Below are positions 23,947 through 31,975 of a stretch of DNA of 64,000 nt, piece after piece. Origin of the DNA: Candidatus Saccharimonadota bacterium (GTDB lineage Bacteria > Patescibacteriota > Saccharimonadia > Saccharimonadales > UBA4665); contig JAQGGT010000006.1 in NCBI GenBank assembly GCA_028289245.1, positions 332,948 through 396,947 on the forward strand. Direction: 5' to 3'. The first letter of the stretch is position 1; each line of letters opens with the position of its first letter. The notes beneath the pieces are model-generated. The model was not told the origin of the DNA. It ran no database searches and worked only from the letters and a program-made list of their open reading frames with translations. Both the position numbers and the translations under genes were made by a program.

Positions 23947-25293
23947 ATGTCAGATTTTGAAGCTGCAGAAGCTTTAACCAATCAGGTCATGTTCGTAGAA
24001 CAAGAACAGCGCAGTATGCTCGAGGACGCTCGCGTCCGCGGTGCTGCAGTGTTTCTCGCTACTGGACTGTCCCTCGCTGCTTTAGCCGGTTGTGGAGCTA
24101 ACAGCGATGTCACCGATGGTGGCCGCGCCACTCCAACCCCTAGCGCTTCGGCATCTGCCGAAGCTCACCCAACCGTTCAAAACAACTGTGGCCCGCAGGG
24201 TATCGACTTAACAAAAAACCGCGCTGACACTGTAAAGAGTGTTGATGCGGGTATCGTTGAGAACCTGTTCCACACTGATCCTGCCACTGGCAAGACCACA
24301 CCATTTAGCCCTGAAGAAGTCAGTACTGCCTTGCGCACGCAAGTTTCTCAGGACGTACACGTGGCTGCTGTTTTGCACGCTCACATGGACGACACTCGTA
24401 AGGGTCTGCAACTTGGCCAGGGTACACTCACCCGTGCTGAAAGCTACACCAACGACATTTGGCCAAGCAACAATAATGCCGCTGCGGCTGCTGTTGCCGA
24501 GCTGTGTAACGACCTAGCTCCCGTGAACATTAAGCGCGTCGAAAACGTAGTTTTCCCCGAGAACCAAGCCGTCGAAGTTACGCCGGTTCGGACTAACGGC
24601 CGCATTACTGGCTGGACGTATACCTTACTCTCAGGTCGCACGACGCTGAGCGGTTACCGCACTGTCTTCAACAGCGACTCAAGTGATGGTAACAGTGACC
24701 AGGCTAAGGTCGATGAGTCGATCTCTAACTCGCTCCTCTTTACCGATGACGGTCGCTACGTAATCCAGATGGTCTTTGGCCCGAACTCGTTCGACATTAA
24801 GAACTTGGACAAGACGCCAGTTAACATTCAAATTGCTCCTGGTCAGCCAATTCCTATCACGCCTAACACTGAGCAGGGTCAAGTCCCCGCCGGTAGTAAG
24901 TCTGACAAGACTAAGAGCGACCAAAACGGCTCTGAAACTAACGGTGGCAACACCGGTGGCGGTGGCAACATTAGCGAAGGCAACACGCCTGAGCAAAATG
25001 CTGGCCCTAACAGCGGCAACAACACCGGCAACAAGCAAGGTACTAACCCTAACGGACCTGCCGAAAGTCAGCCTGGCAACCACCAGTCACCAAGTGGCGG
25101 TGGTAGCGGCGGTGGCAACAACACCGGCAATACGCCAACCACGGCCCCAAGCCCAACCTCTACGCAGCCGCACCCCGGCCCAAGCATTACCGTTTCACCT
25201 CGCCCTACCCCGGTAGAGACCACACAACCGCCCGCCGTCAAGGATCCGCACCCAGTCGAGAGCTGTGACCCTAACCTTGGCGAGATTTGCTAA
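23947..25293 (+). CDS. secreted lipoprotein, Asn/Gly/Pro-rich C-terminus
   Basis: About 448 residues. The lipobox LAGC places the lipidated cysteine at residue 49, preceded by a membrane stretch (33-47) and an unusually long, acidic 31-residue N-terminal part. The middle (60-290) is a soluble domain I do not recognise. The C-terminal 140 residues are repeats rich in Gly, Asn, Pro and Thr, like wall-spanning linkers. Start ATG 23947 has GGGAGGAAATT before it. It is followed by two wall-anchored proteins. Confidence 0.75.
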   Translation: MSDFEAAEALTNQVMFVEQEQRSMLEDARVRGAAVFLATGLSLAALAGCGANSDVTDGGRATPTPSASASAEAHPTVQNNCGPQGIDLTKNRADTVKSVDAGIVENLFHTDPATGKTTPFSPEEVSTALRTQVSQDVHVAAVLHAHMDDTRKGLQLGQGTLTRAESYTNDIWPSNNNAAAAAVAELCNDLAPVNIKRVENVVFPENQAVEVTPVRTNGRITGWTYTLLSGRTTLSGYRTVFNSDSSDGNSDQAKVDESISNSLLFTDDGRYVIQMVFGPNSFDIKNLDKTPVNIQIAPGQPIPITPNTEQGQVPAGSKSDKTKSDQNGSETNGGNTGGGGNISEGNTPEQNAGPNSGNNTGNKQGTNPNGPAESQPGNHQSPSGGGSGGGNNTGNTPTTAPSPTSTQPHPGPSITVSPRPTPVETTQPPAVKDPHPVESCDPNLGEIC

Positions 25294-25316
25294 GAAAGTC
25301 TTTAAGGAGATATATA

Positions 25317-26477
25317 ATGAAAGCTTTTAAGAAAATCCTGACCGGTGCAGCCGCACTCGCTATGGGCCTGACGATGGTTATGACCACCGGTGGTACCGCC
25401 AGCGCAGCCGCCTGCTACAACTACGATGCTTCTGACACTATGGTCACCAGCGCCACCCCTGTTTTCAACAACTTCTGTAACGCACCATATGGTATTGGCG
25501 CCGAGGCTGACTTTGTCCGCGTTCGCCAAAGCACCAATGGCAACAACGAAGATAACGTTGCGAACGCTCAGTACACGAACAATGTTGATTCAACCTGTGC
25601 TGATGGTACGCAATTCGATGTTTGGAACTACGTTCACAACAACGCCAGCGACCACTTAAACGACAATGGTAACGGCTCAGCCGTTGCCCACAATGCCAAG
25701 ATCGCTCTGAGCGCTCCGACTGGCACCACCAGCACGAAGCCGTTCACCTTTGGTGCAACCGTCAGTGCCGACAACGCTACCAGCGTGAGCGACACTGCTA
25801 CCCTTAACTGTGGTGGTAAGAATGTTACGCTGAGCATGGTTTCCAAGTCTGTGCACATCTACAGCTCGGCTTACGGTGCCTGGCACGATCTGAGCGACAC
25901 TGCCGTTAATGGCAGCGCCAACCTCGGCAGCCCAACCTTTGGCAGCACCGACATGTGGGGTTGCTTCAACTACCGCATCGTTGTTGTCTACAGCGTTAAA
26001 GTAACCGAAGTTAAAACTCCAGCTCCTGTTCTGAAGTGTGTCCTCAACGTTGTTGCCGACACTAAGAACAAGCGCATGGTCACGGCAACCGTCAACGGTA
26101 CCGCCCAGAACGCCACGATCACTGGTTACACCATTGACTGGGGCGATCGCAGCACTGTCAGCAATAAGCAGACCGATACGCACACCTATGGTGACAAGAT
26201 CAACAGCGCTAAGATTACGGCTAGCTTCATTGCTACCTACACCGATGCTGCTGGTAAGACTGTTACCCAACCCGTAAGTGGTGCAGATTGTATCGTTCCG
26301 GTTTCGTTCACTACGACTCCTCCTACGACACCTCCTGTTACTCCTCCAACCCGACCTACCCCAGCTCCTGTCCTCGTTGCGACTGGTGCCGGTAGTGTAG
26401 CAACTCTCATCGGCTTGTTCGCCGGTGCGAGCGTGATCGGTACGACATTGTACCGCCGCATGCTGAGCCGCCAGTAA
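25317..26477 (+). CDS. surface protein with LVATG-type C-terminal anchor
   Basis: About 386 residues: signal peptide 1-31 (ending TASAAA), an exported domain with several cysteines, a PKD-like stretch 'ITGYTIDWGDRSTVSNKQTD', a Pro/Thr linker, then LVATG followed by 'GSVATLIGLFAGASVIG' and YRRMLSRQ. The same anchor arrangement ends the protein at 26630. LVATG departs from LPxTG at Pro, so sorting is plausible but not certain. AAGGAGATATATA-ATG gives a strong ribosome site. A terminator follows at 26501. Confidence 0.75.
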   Translation: MKAFKKILTGAAALAMGLTMVMTTGGTASAAACYNYDASDTMVTSATPVFNNFCNAPYGIGAEADFVRVRQSTNGNNEDNVANAQYTNNVDSTCADGTQFDVWNYVHNNASDHLNDNGNGSAVAHNAKIALSAPTGTTSTKPFTFGATVSADNATSVSDTATLNCGGKNVTLSMVSKSVHIYSSAYGAWHDLSDTAVNGSANLGSPTFGSTDMWGCFNYRIVVVYSVKVTEVKTPAPVLKCVLNVVADTKNKRMVTATVNGTAQNATITGYTIDWGDRSTVSNKQTDTHTYGDKINSAKITASFIATYTDAAGKTVTQPVSGADCIVPVSFTTTPPTTPPVTPPTRPTPAPVLVATGAGSVATLIGLFAGASVIGTTLYRRMLSRQ

Positions 26478-26500
26478 TCGACTGACCGCTCTGGCCTCAA

Positions 26501-26530
26501 ACAGCCCCTCTCCGGAGGGGCTGTTTTCTT
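26501..26530 (+). terminator. rho-independent terminator
   Basis: ACAGCCCCTC (26501-26510) pairs with GAGGGGCTGT (26515-26524) around TCCG, followed by TTTCTT. It ends the lipoprotein/surface operon. Confidence 0.9.
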
Positions 26531-26629
26531 ATATAGTAAGATTTCTGACTGTACCCCGCAGACGACTATGCGATCATGAGTGCTACAAGTGAGATGACTG
26601 TAATTCCATAACTGAAAGAGAGGCTGAAC

Positions 26630-27805
26630 ATGCTGCACCTGCAAATCACTAAGAAACTTGTCGACCGGCTGATTGCCGGCGGCGCCGTTCTCCTGTTTGG
26701 ACTCGGCGTATTTATGACCTTGCCTGCAGGTGTACACGCTGCCGAGGTCACGCTTGGCGGGGGTCGAGACACTGATGCGAACGCCGTGATTGACGGCGGT
26801 GCGCTCAGCACGAGCGAATTGGTGGCCGATTACGGGGCCGGCAAGGGAAGCAGTAGCGCCCAAAGTATTCAGGATATTTATACCTACTTCGGCATTTCAG
26901 CGACTGACATTAGTGCCCTGGGGACCACCGCCGTAGCTGGTTCGGTATCCAAAACCGGCGATGTGTTTGTAAGCGGTAGTGCCACGCCGGTCGCTACCGG
27001 TGCATTGACGGCTGGCCGTCAAAACTTAGCTGGTAGTAGCCAGGTGACGGCTGGCGGCACGACGTTTTACACCCGGACACCGAGTGTTTCGTTTAAATCC
27101 GACTCCCTGCCGGCTTTTGTAGTCATGCAGAATGGTGTCTTCAAGTACGCCATTATCGGTAGTTGTGGTAATCCGGTTAAGGCGACGCCTAAAATGCCCG
27201 ACTTTACCATTGAGAAAACAGTCGCTAAATTTGGCGATAGCAACTTTACTAAATCGGTAACGGCCCAAAGCGGTGATAAGGTGACCTACCGGGTGGCCGT
27301 CGCCAGCACCGGCGCGATTGCCTCGGTCAACCAAGTCGTGCGCGACGAATTACCGGCTCACGCTACTTACGTTGATGGCAGCCTAAAACTCGTTAACGAC
27401 GGCAGCGCCGTTGACGCTAGTAAGTTTTTCGGATCGGGTATAACCATCCCCTCATTTGCGACCGGCACCACCACTACCTACGAATTTTCGGCCACAGTAG
27501 CACCCGGCGAAGCTGATAGTGACTGCCGCACTGAGACCTTGGTAAATACCGCCCACTCGGCCAGTCCAATTTTGCCTGACAAAACTTCCACGGCCACGGT
27601 AAACAAAACCTGTAAGCCAACCCCGCCGCCAACTCCTACGCCCGCACCGCCGGCTCCGACACCCACGCCACAGCCCGCCCCGAGCCTCCCGGCTACCGGT
27701 ACGGGCAGCGTTCTCGGGCTGTTCGTACTCGCTAGCGTCGTTGGCAGCTTCGTCTACCGCCGCCACCTCAGTCGCCGCCTAGCCACTGCGACTAACCGGG
27801 ACTAA
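26630..27805 (+). CDS. surface protein with DUF11-like domain and LPATG sorting signal
   Basis: This 391-residue protein has a signal peptide (about 1-37, ending VHAAE), an N-terminal unknown domain, a DUF11-like beta-sandwich repeat (about 200-325: 'FTIEKTVAKFGDSN', 'VVRDELPAHATYVDGSLK'), a Pro-rich linker and LPATG, followed by a membrane segment and RRHLSRR. The C-terminal anchor is homologous to that of 25317 (GSV..L..LF..ASV.G...YRR.LSR), so the two are related surface proteins. GAGAGGCTGAAC precedes the ATG. Confidence 0.85.
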   Translation: MLHLQITKKLVDRLIAGGAVLLFGLGVFMTLPAGVHAAEVTLGGGRDTDANAVIDGGALSTSELVADYGAGKGSSSAQSIQDIYTYFGISATDISALGTTAVAGSVSKTGDVFVSGSATPVATGALTAGRQNLAGSSQVTAGGTTFYTRTPSVSFKSDSLPAFVVMQNGVFKYAIIGSCGNPVKATPKMPDFTIEKTVAKFGDSNFTKSVTAQSGDKVTYRVAVASTGAIASVNQVVRDELPAHATYVDGSLKLVNDGSAVDASKFFGSGITIPSFATGTTTTYEFSATVAPGEADSDCRTETLVNTAHSASPILPDKTSTATVNKTCKPTPPPTPTPAPPAPTPTPQPAPSLPATGTGSVLGLFVLASVVGSFVYRRHLSRRLATATNRD

Positions 27806-27829
27806 GCACTGGCTTTTTGGCCGCAAATA

Positions 27830-27915
27830 TGCTAGTATACAACCACTAAGCGAGTAGTGACTGACCGCTTTGTGAGACTCAGATCCCCCTTCATGTATGT
27901 TGGGGGATTTCTTTT
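27830..27915 (+). ncRNA. candidate small RNA
   Basis: TGC-TAGTAT (27830-27838) predicts a start near 27845. The RNA would contain a small hairpin (CCACTA..TAGTG, 27843-27859) and end at the terminator GATCCCCC (27882-27889)/GGGGGATT (27902-27909) with a following T-rich stretch. No ORF is present. GACTGACCGCT (27859-27869) also occurs at 26480-26490. Confidence 0.35.
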
Positions 27916-28027
27916 TGGCCTCTGTTGTGGTAGAATATTTTAGTTCTAAATAGCAACTAAGAGCTAACTTGCTAAGTACGCAGTTGTCCCTATCTCTTCG
28001 AGATAGAACCCGGCGTTCGGAATATAC

Positions 28028-28056
28028 TTGCTCAATCAAGCTTGGCAAGCTATATT
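28028..28056 (+). promoter_or_regulatory. tRNA-Glu promoter
   Basis: TTGCTC (28028-28033), 17 bp, TATATT (28051-28056), giving a start about 5 nt before the tRNA. The preceding 27916-28027 holds a hairpin (CTATCTC-TTC-GAGATAG) but no gene. Confidence 0.6.
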
Positions 28057-28067
28057 ACCTCACTTAG

Positions 28068-28142
28068 GGTCCCATCGTCTATCGGTTAGGACATCGGGTT
28101 TTCATCCCGGCAAGAGGAGTTCGACTCTCCTTGGGATCACCA
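28068..28142 (+). tRNA. tRNA-Glu (anticodon UUC)
   Basis: Acceptor GGTCCCA/TGGGATC (one G-U pair), anticodon stem TCGGG/CCCGG with loop TTTTCAT (anticodon UUC), T-stem AGGAG/CTCCT with loop TTCGACT, discriminator A139 and an encoded CCA (28140-28142). It is followed by a run of accessory genes carrying degenerate copies of its 3' end. Confidence 0.95.
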
Positions 28143-28183
28143 AATTAAGGCGCTCACCGTAAGGTGGGCGTTTTAATTTGGTG
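28138..28183 (+). terminator. tRNA-Glu terminator starting inside the tRNA
   Basis: A 21-bp stem joins 28138-28158 to 28163-28183 around a GTAA loop with three G-U pairs. It begins with the last acceptor base, the discriminator and CCA (CACCAAATTAA pairs with TTAATTTGGTG), so the mature 3' end is embedded in the terminator. Confidence 0.85.
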
Positions 28184-28272
28184 AGCTACGGCTAGCTTAA
28201 GTTTAGCCGGCAGCCCAGCGGTGATGAGCGACAAAGCGCGTGAGGCATTACACAAACTGGCGCAGTAAATGC

Positions 28273-28734
28273 CTAGGACTGAGTCGTTCGCAATGATAGC
28301 TTTTTGGCAGTTTTGGCATCGACTGAGATGCTATTGGCAGAAATTGCCTGACGCAGGGCGGCATATAGTACAGTTCGATGGCCCCACTGGTTCGCTGGAA
28401 TATTGGCATAGTTCCCCGCGCTATCGAAGATATGAAAATAGTGTTCCCAGCCACCTTTGGGTTTCCATCGAAATTTGTAGGAGCATTCAGTCATGATTGT
28501 TAGGTCGACCGATTGTTGAGAGAAGATTGTCGAGTACGCTAGAGTGTTCTTTTCGTCGAGGCTAAGCCTTGGATTCATAACAGCCAGTGACAAAACTAGC
28601 ACAGCACCAAGCCCATATACTATTCCCGCCCAACTCAGTACTATTTCTTGATGAGCCAGCCAGGTTGCGGCGATGATGATGGTACAGAGTATGAAAATTT
28701 GTAGATACAGTCGATAAGGCCGGAAAACGCGCAT
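28273..28734 (-). CDS. small membrane protein, unknown function
   Basis: About 153 residues with two membrane segments (about 9-27 and 33-52) and a soluble C-terminal 90 residues. I chose ATG 28734 (MRVFRPYRL) because TGC-TATGCT (28749-28741) ends 6 nt before it; the longer upstream frame would run across the divergent promoter. It is divergent from the 28780 unit and is the first gene after tRNA-Glu. Confidence 0.6.
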   Translation of the reverse strand: MRVFRPYRLYLQIFILCTIIIAATWLAHQEIVLSWAGIVYGLGAVLVLSLAVMNPRLSLDEKNTLAYSTIFSQQSVDLTIMTECSYKFRWKPKGGWEHYFHIFDSAGNYANIPANQWGHRTVLYAALRQAISANSISVDAKTAKKLSLRTTQS

Positions 28735-28779
28735 GCCCGAAGCATAGCAAATCAATACTGCTATTGCTATACTGCGCCT

Positions 28780-28869
28780 ATGGCGATAACTACCGAGCAA
28801 ACTGTCAATCGTCCCCAGTGGCAGCAGCAAGTGCACCCCTTTCGTAATGACCAACCGAAGGGAGAGTAA
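28780..28869 (+). CDS. 29-aa leaderless small ORF coupled to the next gene
   Basis: TGC-TATACT (28765-28773) lies 6 nt before ATG 28780. The ORF (MAITTEQTVNRPQWQQQVHP...) ends at TAA 28867-28869, two bases before ATG 28872, and contains that gene's ribosome site (AAGGGAGAG). It could be a real micro-protein or a translated leader that opens the downstream start. Confidence 0.45.
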   Translation: MAITTEQTVNRPQWQQQVHPFRNDQPKGE

Positions 28870-28871
28870 CG

Positions 28872-29462
28872 ATGAACCCACCAAACAAGAAACTCGGTAC
28901 CTCACTGAGTGACGGTCCAAAGCTCTTTTTTGGAGCGTTAAAGACCTGGCAGGGCCTGCTGGGCGTAGCGCTGATGGTGGTGTTAGCTATTATTTTGCCG
29001 CAAAACTTGAAAGCATTTGGCGCACTAGTGTTTGGTGTCCCGTTACTGGCTGCTGGTATGAAGACCAGCGTTAAAAAAATCAGTCAGGCGCAGCTTGCAT
29101 CGGTGCAGTCTCAGCCAGCGGCGGCTGGTTGGCAAACGGCGTGTTTCGTGCAAGCTGATGGCATCGCGCCTTTTCCGGCTAAGTGGGAAACTGGCCAAAT
29201 CAGCCTGGATAACGGCGCTTTGCTTTGGCGCCAAAATACAATCTTCCGTAAAGCCGATAGCCTGACGATTGATCTAACTCAGCAACAACTGCAGGTAATC
29301 CAAACCAGGGCCGTGGCTGCGGGAGAATCACTGCATATTAAAGCTAATGCGTTTATGGTGCTTGTTTGCCAGTCGCAGGTCGGCGGCCAAGTTTTGCTGG
29401 CCGTACCGCAGGATTTCGTCGGTCTGGTTAGCGGCGTACTCAGCTCCAATAAAGAAGCTTAA
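28872..29462 (+). CDS. membrane protein with C-terminal PH-like domain, unknown function
   Basis: This 196-residue protein has two membrane segments (about 27-45 and 48-62) and a soluble domain of about 120 residues with alternating hydrophobic strands, resembling a small beta-barrel/PH-like domain. No family is firmly recognised. AAGGGAGAGTAACG precedes the ATG, and the 29-aa ORF ends immediately upstream. It is followed by a tRNA-like repeat and a terminator. Confidence 0.6.
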   Translation: MNPPNKKLGTSLSDGPKLFFGALKTWQGLLGVALMVVLAIILPQNLKAFGALVFGVPLLAAGMKTSVKKISQAQLASVQSQPAAAGWQTACFVQADGIAPFPAKWETGQISLDNGALLWRQNTIFRKADSLTIDLTQQQLQVIQTRAVAAGESLHIKANAFMVLVCQSQVGGQVLLAVPQDFVGLVSGVLSSNKEA

Positions 29463-29480
29463 CTAGCCTATTTTGAGGAG

Positions 29481-29515
29481 TCTAAGGGTTCCACCTAACT
29501 GTGACTTGGCTCACC
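29481..29515 (+). repeat. tRNA-3'-end-like repeat A
   Basis: GGTTCCACCTAACTGTGACT followed by TGGCTCACC (29488-29515) resembles elements at 31041-31068 and 31942-31970. It sits between the gene at 28872 and its terminator and ends in a CACC(A) like the tRNA-Glu end. Confidence 0.45.
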
Positions 29516-29516
29516 A

Positions 29517-29547
29517 AAAAATACCTTAGCGTGTCTGGGGTATTTTT
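29517..29547 (+). terminator. rho-independent terminator
   Basis: AAAAATACC (29517-29525) pairs with GGTATTTTT (29539-29547). It starts right at the end of repeat A, as the tRNA terminators start at the tRNA ends. Confidence 0.75.
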
Positions 29548-29573
29548 ATGTCTAATTCTGGTATGATTCAGGT

Positions 29574-30098
29574 ATGTCTTCGAAAATTATGATTAATCTA
29601 TTTGGGCCGCCAACCGCCGGCAAAAGTACGATCGCGAACTTATTACGTGAACACATCGAACGTCTTTACACGGTAGATTTTGATGTGGTGAAGCATCAGA
29701 TTTCTGGCTATGACTGGAGGCGGGACAGCAACATCTCGCAAGACATTACAATTGCTACACTTAACTCTGTTGCTAAAGCTGGCTTGTCGATTATAGTTTT
29801 AATGCCGCTGCCACGCCAACAAGATGCCTATGAACGCATTGCTGCTGCAGCCGTGGAGCATGACTATGAACTATTCAATGTCGAGATAACCGCACCTGAA
29901 GCTGTGCTCGCTAGTCGCTACATTCAGCGGTTGTCCAATATGACGGATCTAAAAGAGAAGGCGTTAATGAAAACACCTGATGAGCATATGACCTATGTCC
30001 GTACACCGTATTATCGGCCATCTGATACTGTGAGCTTTGACTCGTCGACGAACTCACCAAACGAGATACTTAGCGGAATTCTAAAGCTCATAGCCTAA
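29574..30098 (+). CDS. P-loop nucleotide kinase-like protein
   Basis: This 174-residue protein has a Walker A motif 'INLFGPPTAGKSTIAN' (GPPTAGKST near 11-19) and an AAA_33/zeta-toxin/APS-kinase-like layout: 'TVDFDVVKHQISGYDW' following the P-loop helix, 'SIIVLMPLP' and an Arg-containing lid 'ASRYIQRLSN'. Substrate unknown; small-molecule kinase or toxin-type kinase are both possible. ATG follows TGG-TATGAT (29559-29567) by 6 nt (leaderless). Confidence 0.7.
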   Translation: MSSKIMINLFGPPTAGKSTIANLLREHIERLYTVDFDVVKHQISGYDWRRDSNISQDITIATLNSVAKAGLSIIVLMPLPRQQDAYERIAAAAVEHDYELFNVEITAPEAVLASRYIQRLSNMTDLKEKALMKTPDEHMTYVRTPYYRPSDTVSFDSSTNSPNEILSGILKLIA

Positions 30099-30167
30099 CT
30101 TTCCAAGCTTGCTGCTCTATAATCATTAGTAGACGAGGAATCTGCCCAATTACTCAGACTTACTGCA

Positions 30168-30190
30168 CCCCACGAAAGTGGGGGTTTTGT
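30168..30190 (+). terminator. rho-independent terminator
   Basis: CCCCAC-GAAA-GTGGGG (30168-30183) is followed by GTTTTGTTTT. It ends the kinase unit. Confidence 0.85.
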
Positions 30191-30303
30191 TTTGAGTACT
30201 ACTTCTAGTTGTAAATAATGCTATATTAAGCCTGCTCTAAGATTTACACACGGTTGAAAAGGCCGTATACAATAGGGATAAGCACAGTAATAAAAGGAAC
30301 TTT

Positions 30304-31035
30304 ATGAAACTCTTCAAAAATCAACAAGGGATTGCCCACTACTTAGTAATGGTAGTCGTCGTCATTGGGGTTGCAGTAGGTGGCACCGCGTATTTAGTTG
30401 CTAGCCACGCTGATTCAATTAATCCATTCGCTTGTGCAGGAACGCCAACCCTTACAACGGGTAGTAAGAGTACCTGTGTCAAAAACCTACAGTGGAATTT
30501 AAATCACCTTAATATAGCTCCAGGTAGTTACGGCGTTACTATCGATGGCATATATGGTACGAAAACAAACTCTGCCGTCAACAGCTTTAAAGTCAGCGTA
30601 AAAATTGGTGGCGCGGGCAGCGTCGGCCCTACCACGTGGGCTCAGTTAAGGGCACATCAAACAGCTAACCCGGTAATTGCACCTGCTGCGACGCCGCTTA
30701 GTACATTAACGAAAATTATTACTAATATCAATGCAAACGTCGGTACAAATTACACGACTCTTAAAAAGGTGACGGTGCCGGGACCAATTACGGATGGGAC
30801 TGCTCAACCGCTTGTGTTCACTTTAAATGGTCAGATGTACTTTGCATACACCCAAACTACGCCACCTAATTTCAATACCACTGCAGCAACGACCGCTGCC
30901 AGTATGGCCATTGTAAAGGCGACTGTTAGTAATCCGGCCCTCGAAACAGTACACATCGATAAGTCTGGTAACCTTGTAGACGAATATCTTGTAAAGGTGG
31001 GTTATTCGACCGGCGGCAGCTCTACTGGACGCTAA
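30304..31035 (+). CDS. exported protein with peptidoglycan-binding domain
   Basis: This 243-residue protein has a short basic N-terminus (MKLFKNQQG), a membrane anchor (about 14-36), then a PG_binding_1-like domain (about 55-118: 'VKNLQWNLNHLN', 'TIDGIYGTKTNSAVNSFK', 'VGPTTWAQL'). The C-terminal 115 residues are Thr/Ala-rich and unrecognised. AAAGGAAC precedes the ATG. It probably localises to the cell wall. A composite tRNA-like repeat directly follows it. Confidence 0.75.
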   Translation: MKLFKNQQGIAHYLVMVVVVIGVAVGGTAYLVASHADSINPFACAGTPTLTTGSKSTCVKNLQWNLNHLNIAPGSYGVTIDGIYGTKTNSAVNSFKVSVKIGGAGSVGPTTWAQLRAHQTANPVIAPAATPLSTLTKIITNINANVGTNYTTLKKVTVPGPITDGTAQPLVFTLNGQMYFAYTQTTPPNFNTTAATTAASMAIVKATVSNPALETVHIDKSGNLVDEYLVKVGYSTGGSSTGR

Positions 31036-31149
31036 GAAGAGTTCCACCTAACCGCGGCTTGGCTCGCCATTCCTTCAGGAATAAAAGGCGAGCCGGTGCG
31101 CTCACAAAGTGAAGCGTAGCGCCAGCTATACTCTCCTTGGGACGTTACC
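31036..31149 (+). repeat. composite tRNA-Glu-3'-end-like repeat with hairpin
   Basis: GAGTTCCACCTAACCGCGGC (31039-31058, family A) runs into a hairpin (GGCTCGCC 31061-31068 / GGCGAGCC 31087-31094, inner ATTCC/GGAAT). A second part then ends in ACTCTCCTTGGGA (31130-31142), identical over 13 bp to tRNA-Glu 28124-28136, and TTACC. Its second part aligns with 32813-32868 and 33731-33772. Confidence 0.6.
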
Positions 31150-31833
31150 TTAACTTAGTTTTTTCTGTGCAGGTTCTTCGAGGCGGCGTTTTGCCCAATT
31201 GGTGATGACTGCGAAAAAATTGTCGAAGTAAATTCCGCCGAGATAGTAATTATGGTAGATAGTATCGTCTGGGCCGATATAGCTAGCTTCGCCGCCCATA
31301 GGGTTAAGCACGCCTTTCTCTACCATTGCGGCAACGTCTTCACGCGTCAGGCCGATCGTATCGTACAAGGAATATGTATCGATCGCTGGCTGTTCCGTGA
31401 GACTGCGCATCTGATAGCAGTAGTCCAGGATAAATTTAACGCTTGCATAGTCATTTTGGTTCCAGCCCTCAAAATGACTTGCGGGAATAGTGCCCCATGT
31501 AGCATTTGCGCTACGCTTAGCGTCAGCAGCATCAATTGCATATTCTTGGATGTCTTGCCAGGTAACGACGCGGTCTGGGATACCGAACTGTCGCCAGCGT
31601 GTGAAGTCTCGTAAAGTATTGCCACCCTTGGGCGGCGTTGGCGTGTCGCTAGATGCTTCAACAACTCTATCCTCTGGCTCAATTTGGAGCCATGAATAAT
31701 CTGCATTTGCTCGATGTGATTCCCAAATGGCGTCCACGGCGGCATCGTCCAGTTGCTTGAAGTCGCCATACGTTAAACCGTCGTAGGTGGCTTCTAAGCG
31801 TTCGGCGGAGGGTATGTCCTGCTCTATTCTCAT
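31150..31833 (-). CDS. soluble protein, unknown function (227 aa)
   Basis: The protein begins MRIEQDIPSAERLEATYDG and is acidic, without signal peptide or membrane segment. Recurring aromatic residues (GYIG, YHNYYLGGIYFDNFF) are near its C-terminus. I recognise no family. I chose ATG 31833 because TATACT (31846-31841) lies 7 nt upstream; an upstream ATG would lie before that promoter. It lies between two tRNA-Glu-like repeats. Confidence 0.55.
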   Translation of the reverse strand: MRIEQDIPSAERLEATYDGLTYGDFKQLDDAAVDAIWESHRANADYSWLQIEPEDRVVEASSDTPTPPKGGNTLRDFTRWRQFGIPDRVVTWQDIQEYAIDAADAKRSANATWGTIPASHFEGWNQNDYASVKFILDYCYQMRSLTEQPAIDTYSLYDTIGLTREDVAAMVEKGVLNPMGGEASYIGPDDTIYHNYYLGGIYFDNFFAVITNWAKRRLEEPAQKKLS

Positions 31834-31934
31834 AATATAAAGTATATTGTATAACATTATAGTGCTCATATCAACCTAGTTGACTTACATGTAGTAGTAT
31901 CGAAAGCTTACGGTCCATTAGGATAAGGCTTAGA

Positions 31935-31970
31935 AGAAAAGACTTCCACCTGACTGCGACCCGGTCATCA
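31935..31970 (+). repeat. tRNA-3'-end-like repeat C
   Basis: GACTTCCACCTGACTGCGAC (31941-31960) followed by CCGGTCATCA is the most diverged member of family A. It lies at the 3' side of the gene at 31976-32596. Confidence 0.4.
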
Positions 31971-31975
31971 AATTA

